Source: Beroe ovata
Taxonomy: Eukaryota > Ctenophora > Nuda > Beroida > Beroidae
DNA: 48,706 nt
Direction: 5' to 3'
Assembly: GCA_946803715.1 (NCBI GenBank)
Contig: CAMPET010000029.1
Location: 73,371 to 122,076 of the forward strand
Position 1 is the first letter of the stretch. Each line of letters begins with the position of its first letter. Shown piece after piece: positions 10,047-20,623 of the stretch. A program made the translations under genes and the position numbers. The notes under the pieces were generated by a model. That model was given only the letters and a program-made list of their open reading frames with translations, was not told the origin of the DNA and made no database searches.

Positions 10047-11747
10047 GATGGTATTCTGTATTAGGAAGGTGGGAAATGGTGTTATACAGCGGCAACACAG
10101 CAATAGATTTCTATAGTGTACCCGGTTATATTGGATACCTTGGATAGCAAGTTTTAACCACTGAGAACTTTATCAAAAAGATGCATTGAATTACACTACC
10201 CGATACGGTTTCTGAATGATTTGAGAGGGCTACTCAACGAGCAAAACACGACACGATACGGTATATTCTCCTACAATTAACAATCTGCGTTGCTTGCAAA
10301 ATATTGTGGAGACAAGAAGTGAAAAAAGACTGGAAAATGATGAGCTTATCAGCAGAGAAGCATGCGGTTACCTATTACCAAGAATATGATAAAGTATAAA
10401 ATAAGGCTTCACCGCCTCATTGACGTTATTGTCAGACGTGTTTACACGAGCTAAAGTATCACTTCCCAAATTAAGCGTTCTGGTGTGATGTGTGAAATCA
10501 TGCCCAAAACCACTGCGTCTTTAATCACTTTCTTCAGACATCGAGGACATGTCGGATGAAACATTTAGTCTGACAAAACAAAGTCGAAGAGGTTTATGAA
10601 ATACAGAATAACTATAGTTATAACTATAGTTAGGTATACTGTATAGTCTGACTGAAGCCGCTCTAAACTATCACAATTCAGAGGGAACGATCACATCATG
10701 AACGCGAATATGAATGCAAATGCAAGTAGTTTTAGATTTCATGGTATGATGCGGCTATGAGGCACTCAAGCAATGTCAAAGCCCACATTAAAACTGGTGA
10801 AGCTCTGATTTCATGCGCGAAAAATTGGAAAAGAGGAACGAAAGAAATTTCATTAGACACTTGCCGCCTCGAATGGCAGCTTTATCAAGACTAACAGATT
10901 GATAAATTTATCATCACGGTTTAAAAAAAGACGTTGAAAAAAATGTTTCAACCATCGTACACTAACAGAAGTTCTCGGTGCCTATATGACAACACACGCT
11001 TCACACCCATTTCTCTAAGGATGTACATTTTACCTGTCTCCATCTCTTCTGTGTCTATGGTAACGTTCTCCCATGGTAACATATTCCCATATCTTTATAC
11101 ACACTTCCGACTTGCGTCTTCCTCGAGTGAAATATGGCTCTGCCCTGCCTTTTTGATTGGTGATGAATTTTGCCTCTTTTTGTCTCTATAATGTCATGAG
11201 CCTCTACTCAGTCACTATGATGGCATATTCTTCTCGCATTCCTAAGACCCCTTAAGCAGTATGTAATTAATCCAACGCGTGTAATGTGTCCGAGATTTAG
11301 GATCCGTAATCAGAATGAAACTACTGTTGTTACAGATGCAATCAGTGAGTTACTGTTGTAGCATAACCATTCTCATTATTCTTCATTCAAATATTACTTA
11401 CATACATTATTCTCAAGTACTATAATACTCAAGTACTATAATGTTGGCACCGAGGCTATATTCTGTGATGTATACAATAACCCAACAATACATAGGTACC
11501 ATCCGCTTGATCCAATCAGTTTACAGGTTGTAGATCTAATAAACTGTCACACTGTGTAGGTATATAGTTGTGAATTATACATAGTGTGATTCACAGATTA
11601 CACATAGTGTGATTCACAAGTTCATATTTTCATATTCCCAGCTGGCTGATTTGTGTCCATAAGAGAAGCCGTGAAGACGGCGATTCTTAAAATACATAGA
11701 ATTCCTTCATAACCCAGAAAACATAGAGATTATCACTATTTTCCGTA
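10047..11747. other. Gene-free stretch
   Basis: No gene can be supported. It contains short palindromic AT-rich motifs (ataactatagttataactatagtta around 10609-10633) and a repeated cacatagtgtgattcacag motif near 11580-11620. The open frame at 10934-11191 has no domain. A weak minus-strand exon candidate (donor near 11033) is discussed under rejected items. Confidence 0.5.
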
Positions 11748-11795
11748 TCAGTATTCCACTGTTTTTTGGGGATGGATGGATACTGGATAGCTAAC

Positions 11796-12721
11796 CTTCA
11801 CAAGAGTGTACTTGTTGATGACACCGTCCTTTGACGTTAAGTTAACATCGAAATCTAGCTTCCCATTACCCGCCTGCAAATTACCAATATCAACAACGAG
11901 ATTTCTAACAGATACACACACCCACACACACACACNNNNNNNNNNNNNNNNNNNNNNNNNNNNNNNNNNNNNNNNNNNNNNNNNNNNNNNNNNNNNNNNN
12001 NNNNNNNNNNNNNNNNNNNNNNNNNNNNNNNNNNNNNNNNNNNNNNNNNNNNNNNNNNNNNNNNNNNNNNNNNNNNNNNNNNNNNNNNNNNNNNNNNNNN
12101 NNNNNNNNNNNNNNNNNNNNNNNNNNNNNNNNNNNNNNNNNNNNNNNNNNNNNNNNNNNNNNNNNNNNNNNNNNNNNNNNNNNNNNNNNNNNNNNNNNNN
12201 NNNNNNNNNNNNNNNNNNNNNNNNNNNNNNNNNNNNNNNNNNNNNNNNNNNNNNNNNNNNNNNNNNNNNNNNNNNNNNNNNNNNNNNNNNNNNNNNNNNN
12301 NNNNNNNNNNNNNNNNNNNNNNNNNNNNNNNNNNNNNNNNNNNNNNNNNNNNNNNNNNNNNNNNNNNNNNNNNNNNNNNNNNNNNNNNNNNNNNNNNNNN
12401 NNNNNNNNNNNNNNNNNNNNNNNNNNNNNNNNNNNNNNNNNNNNNNNNNNNNNNNNNNNNNNNNNNNNNNNNNNNNNNNNNNNNNNNNNNNNNNNNNNNN
12501 NNNNNNNNNNNNNNNNNNNNNNNNNNNNNNNNNNNNNNNNNNNNNNNNNNNNNNNNNNNNNNNNNNNNNNNNNNNNNNNNNNNNNNNNNNNNNNNNNNNN
12601 NNNNNNNNNNNNNNNNNNNNNNNNNNNNNNNNNNNNNNNNNNNNNNNNNNNNNNNNNNNNNNNNNNNNNNNNNNNNNNNNNNNNNNNNNNNNNNNNNNNN
12701 NNNNNNNNNNNNNNNNNTCTT

Positions 12722-12762
<41 letters not shown>

Positions 12763-15700
12763 AACATTGCACGCTGGAGGGCGAGGGTTTATGATAATAA
12801 GTTCTAGTAAGCTAATAGGGACTAGGGTAGTGATATCATGATATTACCGAGCTATTTTAGAGAAGCAAAGCACTACTCTCCTATGATTGTCATAAGGTAC
12901 CTGATTAGTTTTGTTTCCCCACGTGACACAGACACAGATGATTTTCTGCAGCTTGTTGAGGAACTCAGTGTTGGTTTGAGGGAGTTGGAAGTAAGCACCT
13001 CCACTGAACCAGGAGTAGTCCTTACCCTGTAAAATCGGAGACATTATTGAAGGGGAATGAATTAGATGGAATGAACAAAAGAAATGAACAAGCGGGATCG
13101 TATCTGAGGAATTGAATAAAATCAAATAGAGGAGCTGAATCAGAGGTAATTGCACATAAATGACAGCAAATTAGTTGCAACATTGGAGAGGGGAGACAGA
13201 AGAATATAGCAAGGTGATTCATCCTCATAGGCAGATGATGGTAGCCGGTAGGTCTCAGAATTCACACAAGATCTACAAATATATAGGTATGATATTGCTA
13301 CCTCTAGTTTATCAAGGAGTTCTTGGTCTGATTTGTCAGGGAGTGGAGGTGCCCCATCATTGAACAGTTGCCACAGTGTGCACCCAAACACGTACCTGTC
13401 GAGCACCGGGTTTTCTTAGACTGCTGATATGTGGTACTTAATGCGCGCAGCAGTGCAAATCGATGTCATAATGTCATGTATAATCAGGTATGCACTATGC
13501 AATCATATCACTAATGAATCATACAACTCTCTCTACTCAGCTTATCCATTATTATACACAGTAGCTTATGATTCAATACTCTTGACAAATCAACTAATAA
13601 CAATATTGTAATAAATTAGAGACTGTAGTCTTGACAAGAATGCAATCGCTCACCAACATAATATTTTGATTTTTTTAAAAGAAAAAGTTGGATAATCGGC
13701 ACCGTACTCGTGTCAAGACTACATTCAATTTCAGACATCCAAATCATGACAGCCGAATTCAATCTGAATAGAAGTGGGATCCATTGGAGGTAGTTCACAG
13801 GTGATGTAGTTCACAGGTGAAGAATTACAACTGTTCTGTTGGCCGAGCCGATTGCACTCTTGAGCCTGGTTCAGCAAAAGAACTCACCTGTCTATCTCAA
13901 CATTCCAAGTAACATTCGTGATTATCATGGACTTATGGAGCCATCTAGCAGGATGCTTGTACGAAATGACATCGATTGACAAGTAGTCCCGCAGTAGTAA
14001 TGAGTTGTAAACATCTCTACACTTGACTAGCTCGGGCAGGACGCCTATGAAACCCAGTTTCAGAACATCGCCCGCTATACTGATGTTGTGCAGGGCTGGG
14101 AAACCATGAATAATCTTGTTCTGGTGGAGGTACAGCAGTGCAGACACAATTTGCTTCCCGAAATTGAAGAGTGATTCAGTGGGTGGATTTGTGGTCTTGA
14201 TATGATGATCAAGCGGGATCCCATACCTCTTCTCAATGATGTATGGCATATCATTGATCCGGTAAACTCCTAAGACGTCCATTAGGTTGACATGAGTGAT
14301 ACCACTACTCCTGATATTCTTTATATGAGAGATAAGCGGTCCCAAGATAAAGCTCCTATAGTCAGAGTTATGAGTGATGAGTTGAGTGATGTGGACATGC
14401 TCTACTTGTCCTTGTTGTTTATGGAATACCCCATGATGGAGGGTGTACAGGTAGTTTGAGCTGAGAGCAACTGTTCCCATGGCAACATTCAGTGGGCTCG
14501 TTGTTGCTTCTCCTTTTGTTGCATAGATAAAGTCATGTTCACTGATCTTCATAAGATCTTCGTAGGTTACATGGTCAATGAACGTCCACTTCTGTCCCCC
14601 TCCACCTTTTGTATCCATGAGTTTGATCTTCTTAAACATTTTATACAACGATAAATAAACTTGCAGTTGATCTATCTTGTATCTCCCCCCTGTCATGGAT
14701 ATCTTATAGGATATCAATCGATCGCCCAAGAATTGGAAGAGAAAATACTGATTTTGTATTTTCATGCGTTCCTTTGCTAAGATATTATCAGTTACCAGGA
14801 ATTTATTTTCGTTTCCCGGGAAGCATATGGTTTTCTCAGCTTTTGCTCTGTCATCTATCTTCAAGACTAGGTCACACTTGTCTACAAGAGAATAGTTGAA
14901 GTGCGAAACTGGGTTTCCTTCTTCATTTACAGTCAGAACTACAAACTCAGGATCATGATAAAGCAGGGATTCCGTATTGAAGTCGTCGGCTAATTTGTGA
15001 TCGAGTATCTGGTCTCCAGGACAGGCTACCTTGTAAGCTATGTCCAGAACAGTGAGGAATGATTCCAATTTGGGCCTGGACGGCAAGACCAGTTCCAATT
15101 TAGGTGTTGAACTGTCGACAAAGTATATGGTGGCAGAACACAGCTTAAAGTTAAATTGGACCTGGTCGATTTGAGGTAGTTTCATCGACAAGGATTCGCA
15201 GGTTGTGATTTTCAAGCATGATGATGTTATCTCAACTAAAGAGTCTATGTCTTTAATCAAGCAATCATAAACACAGCATGATGGCTTGCAGTTCGACTTG
15301 ATTATCATTTCGATTAGGTTACATTTGAATACTGTCACATTTTCTTTGCAGTCATCGAGATATTTAGAAACAGTTTCAAGGTAGTCAGCGGCCACCAGTG
15401 TTTTGAATCCCAAAAGTCGAAGTACACGGTTTAGCAGATGAACAGATACTGAGAAAATTCCAAGGGAAGCCAGCTTCAGGGCTAAAATACGACCAAAAAC
15501 ATCCTCATGTAAGCTTGTTGAGGTTAAAAAATCGTGAACTGCTTGCAGATATAAATAGTTGAAGGTGCTGGGACATTCATGAGCAATGTCTTCCAAATTG
15601 ATGAACTCGGTGACAAAACGGTAGAGAAAAGTGCCTTTTATGTGTGTATCAAGCTGCTTCTTTGAGTATGGCAAACAAAATGTGCTGTTACAATAAAGTG

Positions 15701-15836
15701 TTGAGAACTTGAAGAATTCAGGAGCGATTCTAAGATGATTGGCAATGGTGCACATTTGCTCGAAACGTGTACATTTTCGAGGAAACCGTAACGCTGTTCC
15801 ATCATAGAGGTTGACTGGAGTCCTTGTTTGCAGCAT
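11796..15836 (-). CDS. Janus kinase-like protein: FERM, SH2-like and pseudokinase (copy 2)
   Basis: Exons: 13888-15836 (or slightly longer), 13302-13395, 12901-13026 and 11796-11873, with matching phases (2, 0, 0). The giant first exon begins NLYDG... (F1 ubiquitin-like lobe), continues through a helical F2 lobe and reaches an F3/PH-like lobe with ELVLPSRPKLESFLTVLDIA, the JAK-type end of FERM. A degenerate SH2 follows (YFLFQFLGDRLISYKI...GGRYKI) without a clear FLVR arginine. The JAK JH2 pseudokinase has IIHGFPALHNISI where human JAKs have HGN(V)xxxN, and LKLGFIGVL in place of DPG. The short second exon gives RYVFGCTLWQLFNDG, close to JAK 'DKWSFGTTLWEIC'. JAKs bind cytokine-receptor tails through FERM-SH2. 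No ATG precedes codon 15836 in frame; a splice acceptor at 15853 is possible. A read-through stop at 11748 would end the protein without a JH1 kinase; otherwise splicing continues downstream, perhaps to 3969. Confidence 0.75.
11936..12717. other. Assembly gap (782 N) between microsatellites
   Basis: The gap lies in the intron between pseudokinase exons 12901-13026 and 11796-11873. Its left edge is (CA)n and its right edge (TG)n, so the missing part is probably simple repeat, possibly an inverted pair. Any open frame reading through it is not real. A missing exon cannot be excluded. Confidence 0.95.
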
Positions 15837-16208
15837 TTCACATGTGAACTTCCTTCGCAGATCATGAGTCAAGATAAGGATATTTTAATGTGGAAATGGG
15901 GTAGCAAGTTTAACTAGTATCATAGGTAGGCAGGCATCTACCCTCACAACAATCGCCATAAATAATACCTAATCTTACCTTGTTGCCGGCAAAAAATAGA
16001 AATCAATACCTACTGAACTATGGCACACACTGGTCAAAGTACAGTATTAGTTTTCACCACACCTACAATCTAATATATACACCCCATGTAAAAATTAAAG
16101 GATAAGGACCCAATATATTGGACCTCTACTCACTGTATGATTTCATAACTCATAATTGGTCTAGAAAAACATTGATGATATCTAAATTTAGTTTCAAGAT
16201 TTACATAC

Positions 16209-18340
16209 CTGTCCCATGTCTCTTGTAGCTGCTCCTCGGGGTACAAATATTCATGAAGGATTTTGATTCGTCTCTGAGAGAACCAGTTGGCAAGGAAATC
16301 ATTCAATCCCGGGAATTTCGCAGTTTTGAAGAATGAGTTCATAGCGGATTCTCCATCGGGCCTGCCTGCACTATAACCCTGGATGATAGTGGACAATATT
16401 CCTATTTTCCCAAGCTTGACTTGAGTTAAGGATGTATTGATGTAGACATTCTGCAGAGCAGGAAAGCCATGAACTATGTCTCTATCATGCAGGAACACAA
16501 GAGCACTCTTTATCTGTCTGCCAAATTCGTAAAGCTGCTCAACAGAGTAACCTTGCACGAATGTGTTCGAGATTTCAAAACCAAAACTCTCATGGACATA
16601 GTAAATTGTGTTGAGACCATCATCAGCAAAACCATGGCATTTTAGAATATTTTCATGAATGAATTCTGGACGACTAATCTCTGCAACTTTAGCTATGTTA
16701 TTCAAGGAGAATTTATCCATACACTTCTTGTCATATAGAAAGGCAATGACCTCCTTCATTTTGCCATTGGGATCAAACCATTTCCCTGTATATGTGGTGC
16801 ACAATGATTTCCTAGTCACTGATGAGGGGAGAAGTTGGAGACAATGTAGTGAAAGTATGTGAGCTTGTTTGTGGGAATCATTTTCACTTTCAGCAATATT
16901 CTTCCTGATATCAATGACCATTTCCTCTGAAACAATCTGCTTTGGCTCTATCTTTCTATTTCTTATACAGATTTTAATGCCATCAATGAGTTCTTCCAAA
17001 GAGCGATATCCAGTGACCATTCCCACATTGTCAGTAGGTCCTGTTCTTCGTCGCTCGACAACCAAAAAACGGCCATTTTTATTCAAAATTCTGATAGAAT
17101 GGATTTTCTGTTCATTGTTAGCCTCAGCATTCAGAACAATAAACATTGGATAAACGTGGGGAGTTGTGGGTTTCAGCAGAATGTACCAACCAACTTTCAA
17201 TCCCAAGTCTTTAAGAACTTTATGACCTTGTGTCATGCTCAGAAAATTCAAAGGCAGCAAGCTCTTTTCAATGATATTGTAAATATTAGTTGATGTCTGA
17301 GAAGGGTTTAGTTCATTATATGACATTGCGTAAGGGTCAAAGGGAATATTCATTATTGGTTCAATGAGCATCCTCGATTTTATATGGTGCCTGAAGTAGA
17401 GATCAATTATTGCCAAACATGAAAAAAGTTCCTGGTAGCCATCTGATAAGAAGGTTACTTCAACTGATGTTGCATTATTCAAAATGATTCGGAAAGATCT
17501 ACATGCTGGTCCTATCTTTATCTGACCAAACTGTTTATAATTGATGGTATAGAAGAAACCAGATTCAGTATTCAAACATACATCATGATTTGATACAATG
17601 AGCTTTACTTGATCATAACTTTGCTCACCAACAGATGCTGAAACTGAGAATGAATAATTTTGCATATTGGTCATTTCAATTACATTCTTGATAAACAAGA
17701 AATTACACTCCTCTGATGTTCTGTACTTCAGAACATATTCATGGCACTTTTGCATGATCTCTTTCGAATTTTTCGTCAAAAAAGCATTGTATGGACTGTT
17801 GAGTAACCTGAGCAACGACTCAAACTTCAGACTCCTAAGATTAAGCCGCTTAAGAAGAGCAGCAAGCAAAAGTCCATAAGATGAAATTATCCAGTTATAT
17901 CTCTTCTGTATATTGTCAGGATTGCTCATCAACTGCAAAAGATCTAATCTTGATTGATGCAAGATATAATTGAATGCCTCACTATCACAGTGTAAAATGT
18001 CTGAGATATCAATGTGCTGATGAAGAATTCTAAAACCTAGTCTGTTGTTGCTGTCATTCACTGACAAGTATCGACTATAAGGAAGAATGAAGGTATTAAG
18101 GGTATCATTGGAAATAATGCTGTTCTGGAAACTGGACTTTGACAATCTGATCAGGGCAGCACATTGCTGCATAATATCAAAATTTGACTCATAAAAGAAA
18201 ACTTCTTTTTTTCCATTATTATTCTTCTTTATATTTCTTCCCCTGTAATGGAAGGTTCGTCCATTATAAAGATTGATAGTTGTGGAAGGAATTGGGAGTC
18301 TGGAACATATGAATCCTTTAATGTCGTCAAGATGCACCAT
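16209..18340 (-). CDS. Janus kinase-like protein: FERM, SH2-like and pseudokinase (copy 1)
   Basis: A 2.1-kb exon of 710 codons plus two bases, ending at a good donor (ACAG|gtatgt). It is paralogous to the exon at 13888-15836. F1 lobe with TTINLYNGRTFHYRG (about 20-34); F2 helical lobe with a JAK-like SEAFNYILHQ; F3 lobe with FRIILNNATSVEV and AIIDLYFRHHIKS, which closely parallels vertebrate JAK 'LVDGYFRL'; SH2-like domain (about 385-470) with VGWYILLKP, where the phosphotyrosine-binding arginine is absent, and RSLEELIDGIK; JH2 pseudokinase with catalytic loop IVHGFPALQNVYI (about 622) and VKLGKIGIL replacing DFG. The reading frame runs to a stop at 16130, but the donor at 16208 falls exactly where copy 2 splices, in the same phase. 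No own downstream exons are visible, so it may share those at 13395 and below as an alternative first half. The ATG at 18340 directly follows ...ctgcag, so a splice acceptor there is also possible. Confidence 0.75.
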
Positions 18341-20623
18341 CTGCAGTTTTACTCCTACCCAAATCCATCATCCTAGGAGATTTTAACATCAATGTTGGAA
18401 TTATTCAACATAATGAAAGTAACTTGACAACAATTTAACCACACAAGTAAGGGCAACACTTCTGGAGACCATACTTTTAATAACTAGAAGCAGTGTCAAG
18501 ATAACGTGGTGTCGAGAGTTACTGGTATCAAGTGAGGATAGTGTCCAGAAGAATTGATGTCAATAAAAATTGGTGTCAGTAAATAGTGCTTCCGAGAGGT
18601 AATGGCGTTGATAGAGAATAATGTGATGAGAAAGTGATGTGAGCAAAAAAGAGTGCCAAGAGATACCTATAGTGATGTCTTGAGGGAGGGATTTCAATTT
18701 TCATTAAAAAGTAGTGTCAGCAGAAAGTGATACCAAGGGAGAGTGGTGTCAAGAGATTTAGTGTCTAATTGACCAATGTTAATTGATCCAAAATACCAAG
18801 CCATTATAGGTACTTTATACTCTTCATATTGAGAAAGTCTCTTTCCTTCCTAAACGAACTCAGAACATGTCAAAAAGGCTCGTACAATACACAGCAGAAA
18901 CTCAAATACACTAACAGTGTGACTTGTGCATGCTATAGCATAGTTCTATTATCGTTACCCTGGTAACGTGCAAATTTGCTCATGCATTTTACTACTTGTC
19001 TGCCTAGTTCAAATATTTCAAAAAACTCAAATTCTGCCCCACTTGCGACATTCATTACTCAAAATATAAGGCCTATCTTGAAAATCTAANACCTCTTCAT
19101 GCTTCTCTCCATGCATCCTAAGAATGCAATGCGTTTTCGGACCTGTTCGATCTTGATGATTCCCTCATGACGAGGTTATATTGCTCATTTGCTAAGCCAT
19201 TGTGGGTTGGTGTTTTTACTTAATGGTGAGCTATTGTCCATTGAACATTTGTATTACCAGAACACCTGGGAATTAGGCTCTTTATGCCTACGAATTTGTG
19301 TAGTTCGTAACGGGACACTTTTACAAGATTAACTATTTCAACTAGCAATTTACACATCGCGTAGTACAAATCAAACTTTTCCACAATTATTGTTCGAACG
19401 CGCGCACAATTAATTTGTGCGCGCACGCATGGTTTTACCCTTGCTACAAACATGCTTGTATTTGTTTCTATCTATCATTGATTGCTTCAAAGATGACCGG
19501 ATTGTTCTCGTGTCCGGCGTGTTCATATATTCAGCGCTCGATATGAGTGTGCTAGGGGAGTGCGCGGCTCCCATGTATATAGTAAAATTTTTAATTTTAC
19601 TTCAAAATGCCGTGGTGGTAGATCCTTCCGGATCATTTGGCTCATTGTCTCTTCTCCTCGGAGAAACCCCTCACCCTTAACGCTGCCTTCGGCAGCTTGG
19701 GTGAGGGGCATATCTACGCTACGGCGCTCTGTGCACACGTTGATCGTGATCCTTTGTTCATGTTTATGATCTCGCGCGCGCCTTCGGAGTTCGGCTACAT
19801 CGAAGGCCTGTTTCGGCCTTCGATGAATGAGTGCGAAATTAAACTAAAAACAGAGATTGGATGAACTCTGATCACTGCATTATTGATTATGTTGTCCGTC
19901 GGGCGATTTTGTTCCCGCGCTGCGTGAGTGCGTGACCCAAATACTCCGCGCTCCGTGGTTCTAGTTCTTCAACTTTTCAGTTCAATGAGTAGAATTGAAT
20001 TGAACAGGGGCGCGCAACGTGTGCACAGGCGATTTCAGACTGCTGATACAACTACAAGCGGATCCGCGATCACAAGTTTGCGTTGCGCGTGAAACGAAAT
20101 TCTCTATATATCGCGTCGATCGACAAGTACAACAGACAAACATTCTAACAAGATCATATATACAAATTGTTCATTGTTCATAAGATCAGATTGAAGAACG
20201 TGAACGGAACTTCAGCTTCACTCATGCGAACGACCCGGAGAATCGTTTCTATTCTCTGCATCTGCAACTGCAATTTGACCATTCTGACCAGTGACCGTTG
20301 ATTTTCATGTTCATAAGATCAGTTTAAAGAACTTCATTCTTCACGCAGCAACATTCAATCCTCGTCATCTTCTGTTAATTCCATTCCTCGCTTCAATTTC
20401 CCGATAATCTGAAGTTTATTGTTTTCAGATGCTCCAATCAATCGGGTTAAAAAAGAATGTAACAAAAAACAGTGATTGATGACGCATAAAATATAAGTTT
20501 CGCTCGAAACATGTGCGTGCTCGAAACATGTGCGATATTCTCAAGACACTGCCGACAATGAACCAGTGGTGTTTTCCATATAAGCTGCGCTAAAGGATTC
20601 GCGCGTTCCGCGTCTACACGCGT
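18341..20623. other. Non-coding stretch with hairpin cluster
   Basis: No coding exon is supported between the JAK-like copy 1 and the kinesin's end. 18500-18760 is a degenerate run of ...gtgtcaagag/agtgatgt... units. 19390-19830 is GC-richer and dense in perfect inverted repeats (separate entry). A possible polyadenylation signal AATAAA for the kinesin lies on the minus strand at 20420-20415. Confidence 0.6.
19399..19824. repeat. Cluster of five hairpin-forming inverted repeats
   Basis: Perfect arms: gcgcacaa/ttgtgcgc around 19401-19423; GATCC-ttcc-GGATC at 19621-19634; TTCTCC-tc-GGAGAA at 19652-19665; a compound hairpin with outer arms 19667-19676 (CCCCTCACCC) and 19699-19708 plus inner GCTGCC-ttc-GGCAGC at 19682-19696; and ATCGAAGGCC-tgtttc-GGCCTTCGAT at 19799-19824. 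Base composition is richer in GC and CpG than the surroundings. It could be a structured non-coding RNA, a foldback element or a SINE-like repeat. I do not recognise an RNA family. Confidence 0.6.

Noticed and set aside
11033-11130. Minus-strand exon candidate with EVCIKIWEYV, like a kinase beta-3 strand
   Set aside because: It has a donor-like GACAG|gtaaaa but a weak acceptor and no connection to glycine-loop or alpha-C exons; the kinase exons at 27-3969 already have a beta-3 lysine.
11748-12807. Very long open frames on both strands across 11.8-12.8 kb
   Set aside because: They are runs of unknown residues over the N gap joined to microsatellite His-Thr or Cys-Val runs; only the 11796-11873 segment has exon character.
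19523-19864. Overlapping frames of 69-87 codons in the hairpin block
   Set aside because: All frames on both strands are similarly open because of composition and inverted repeats; no domain or splice pattern.
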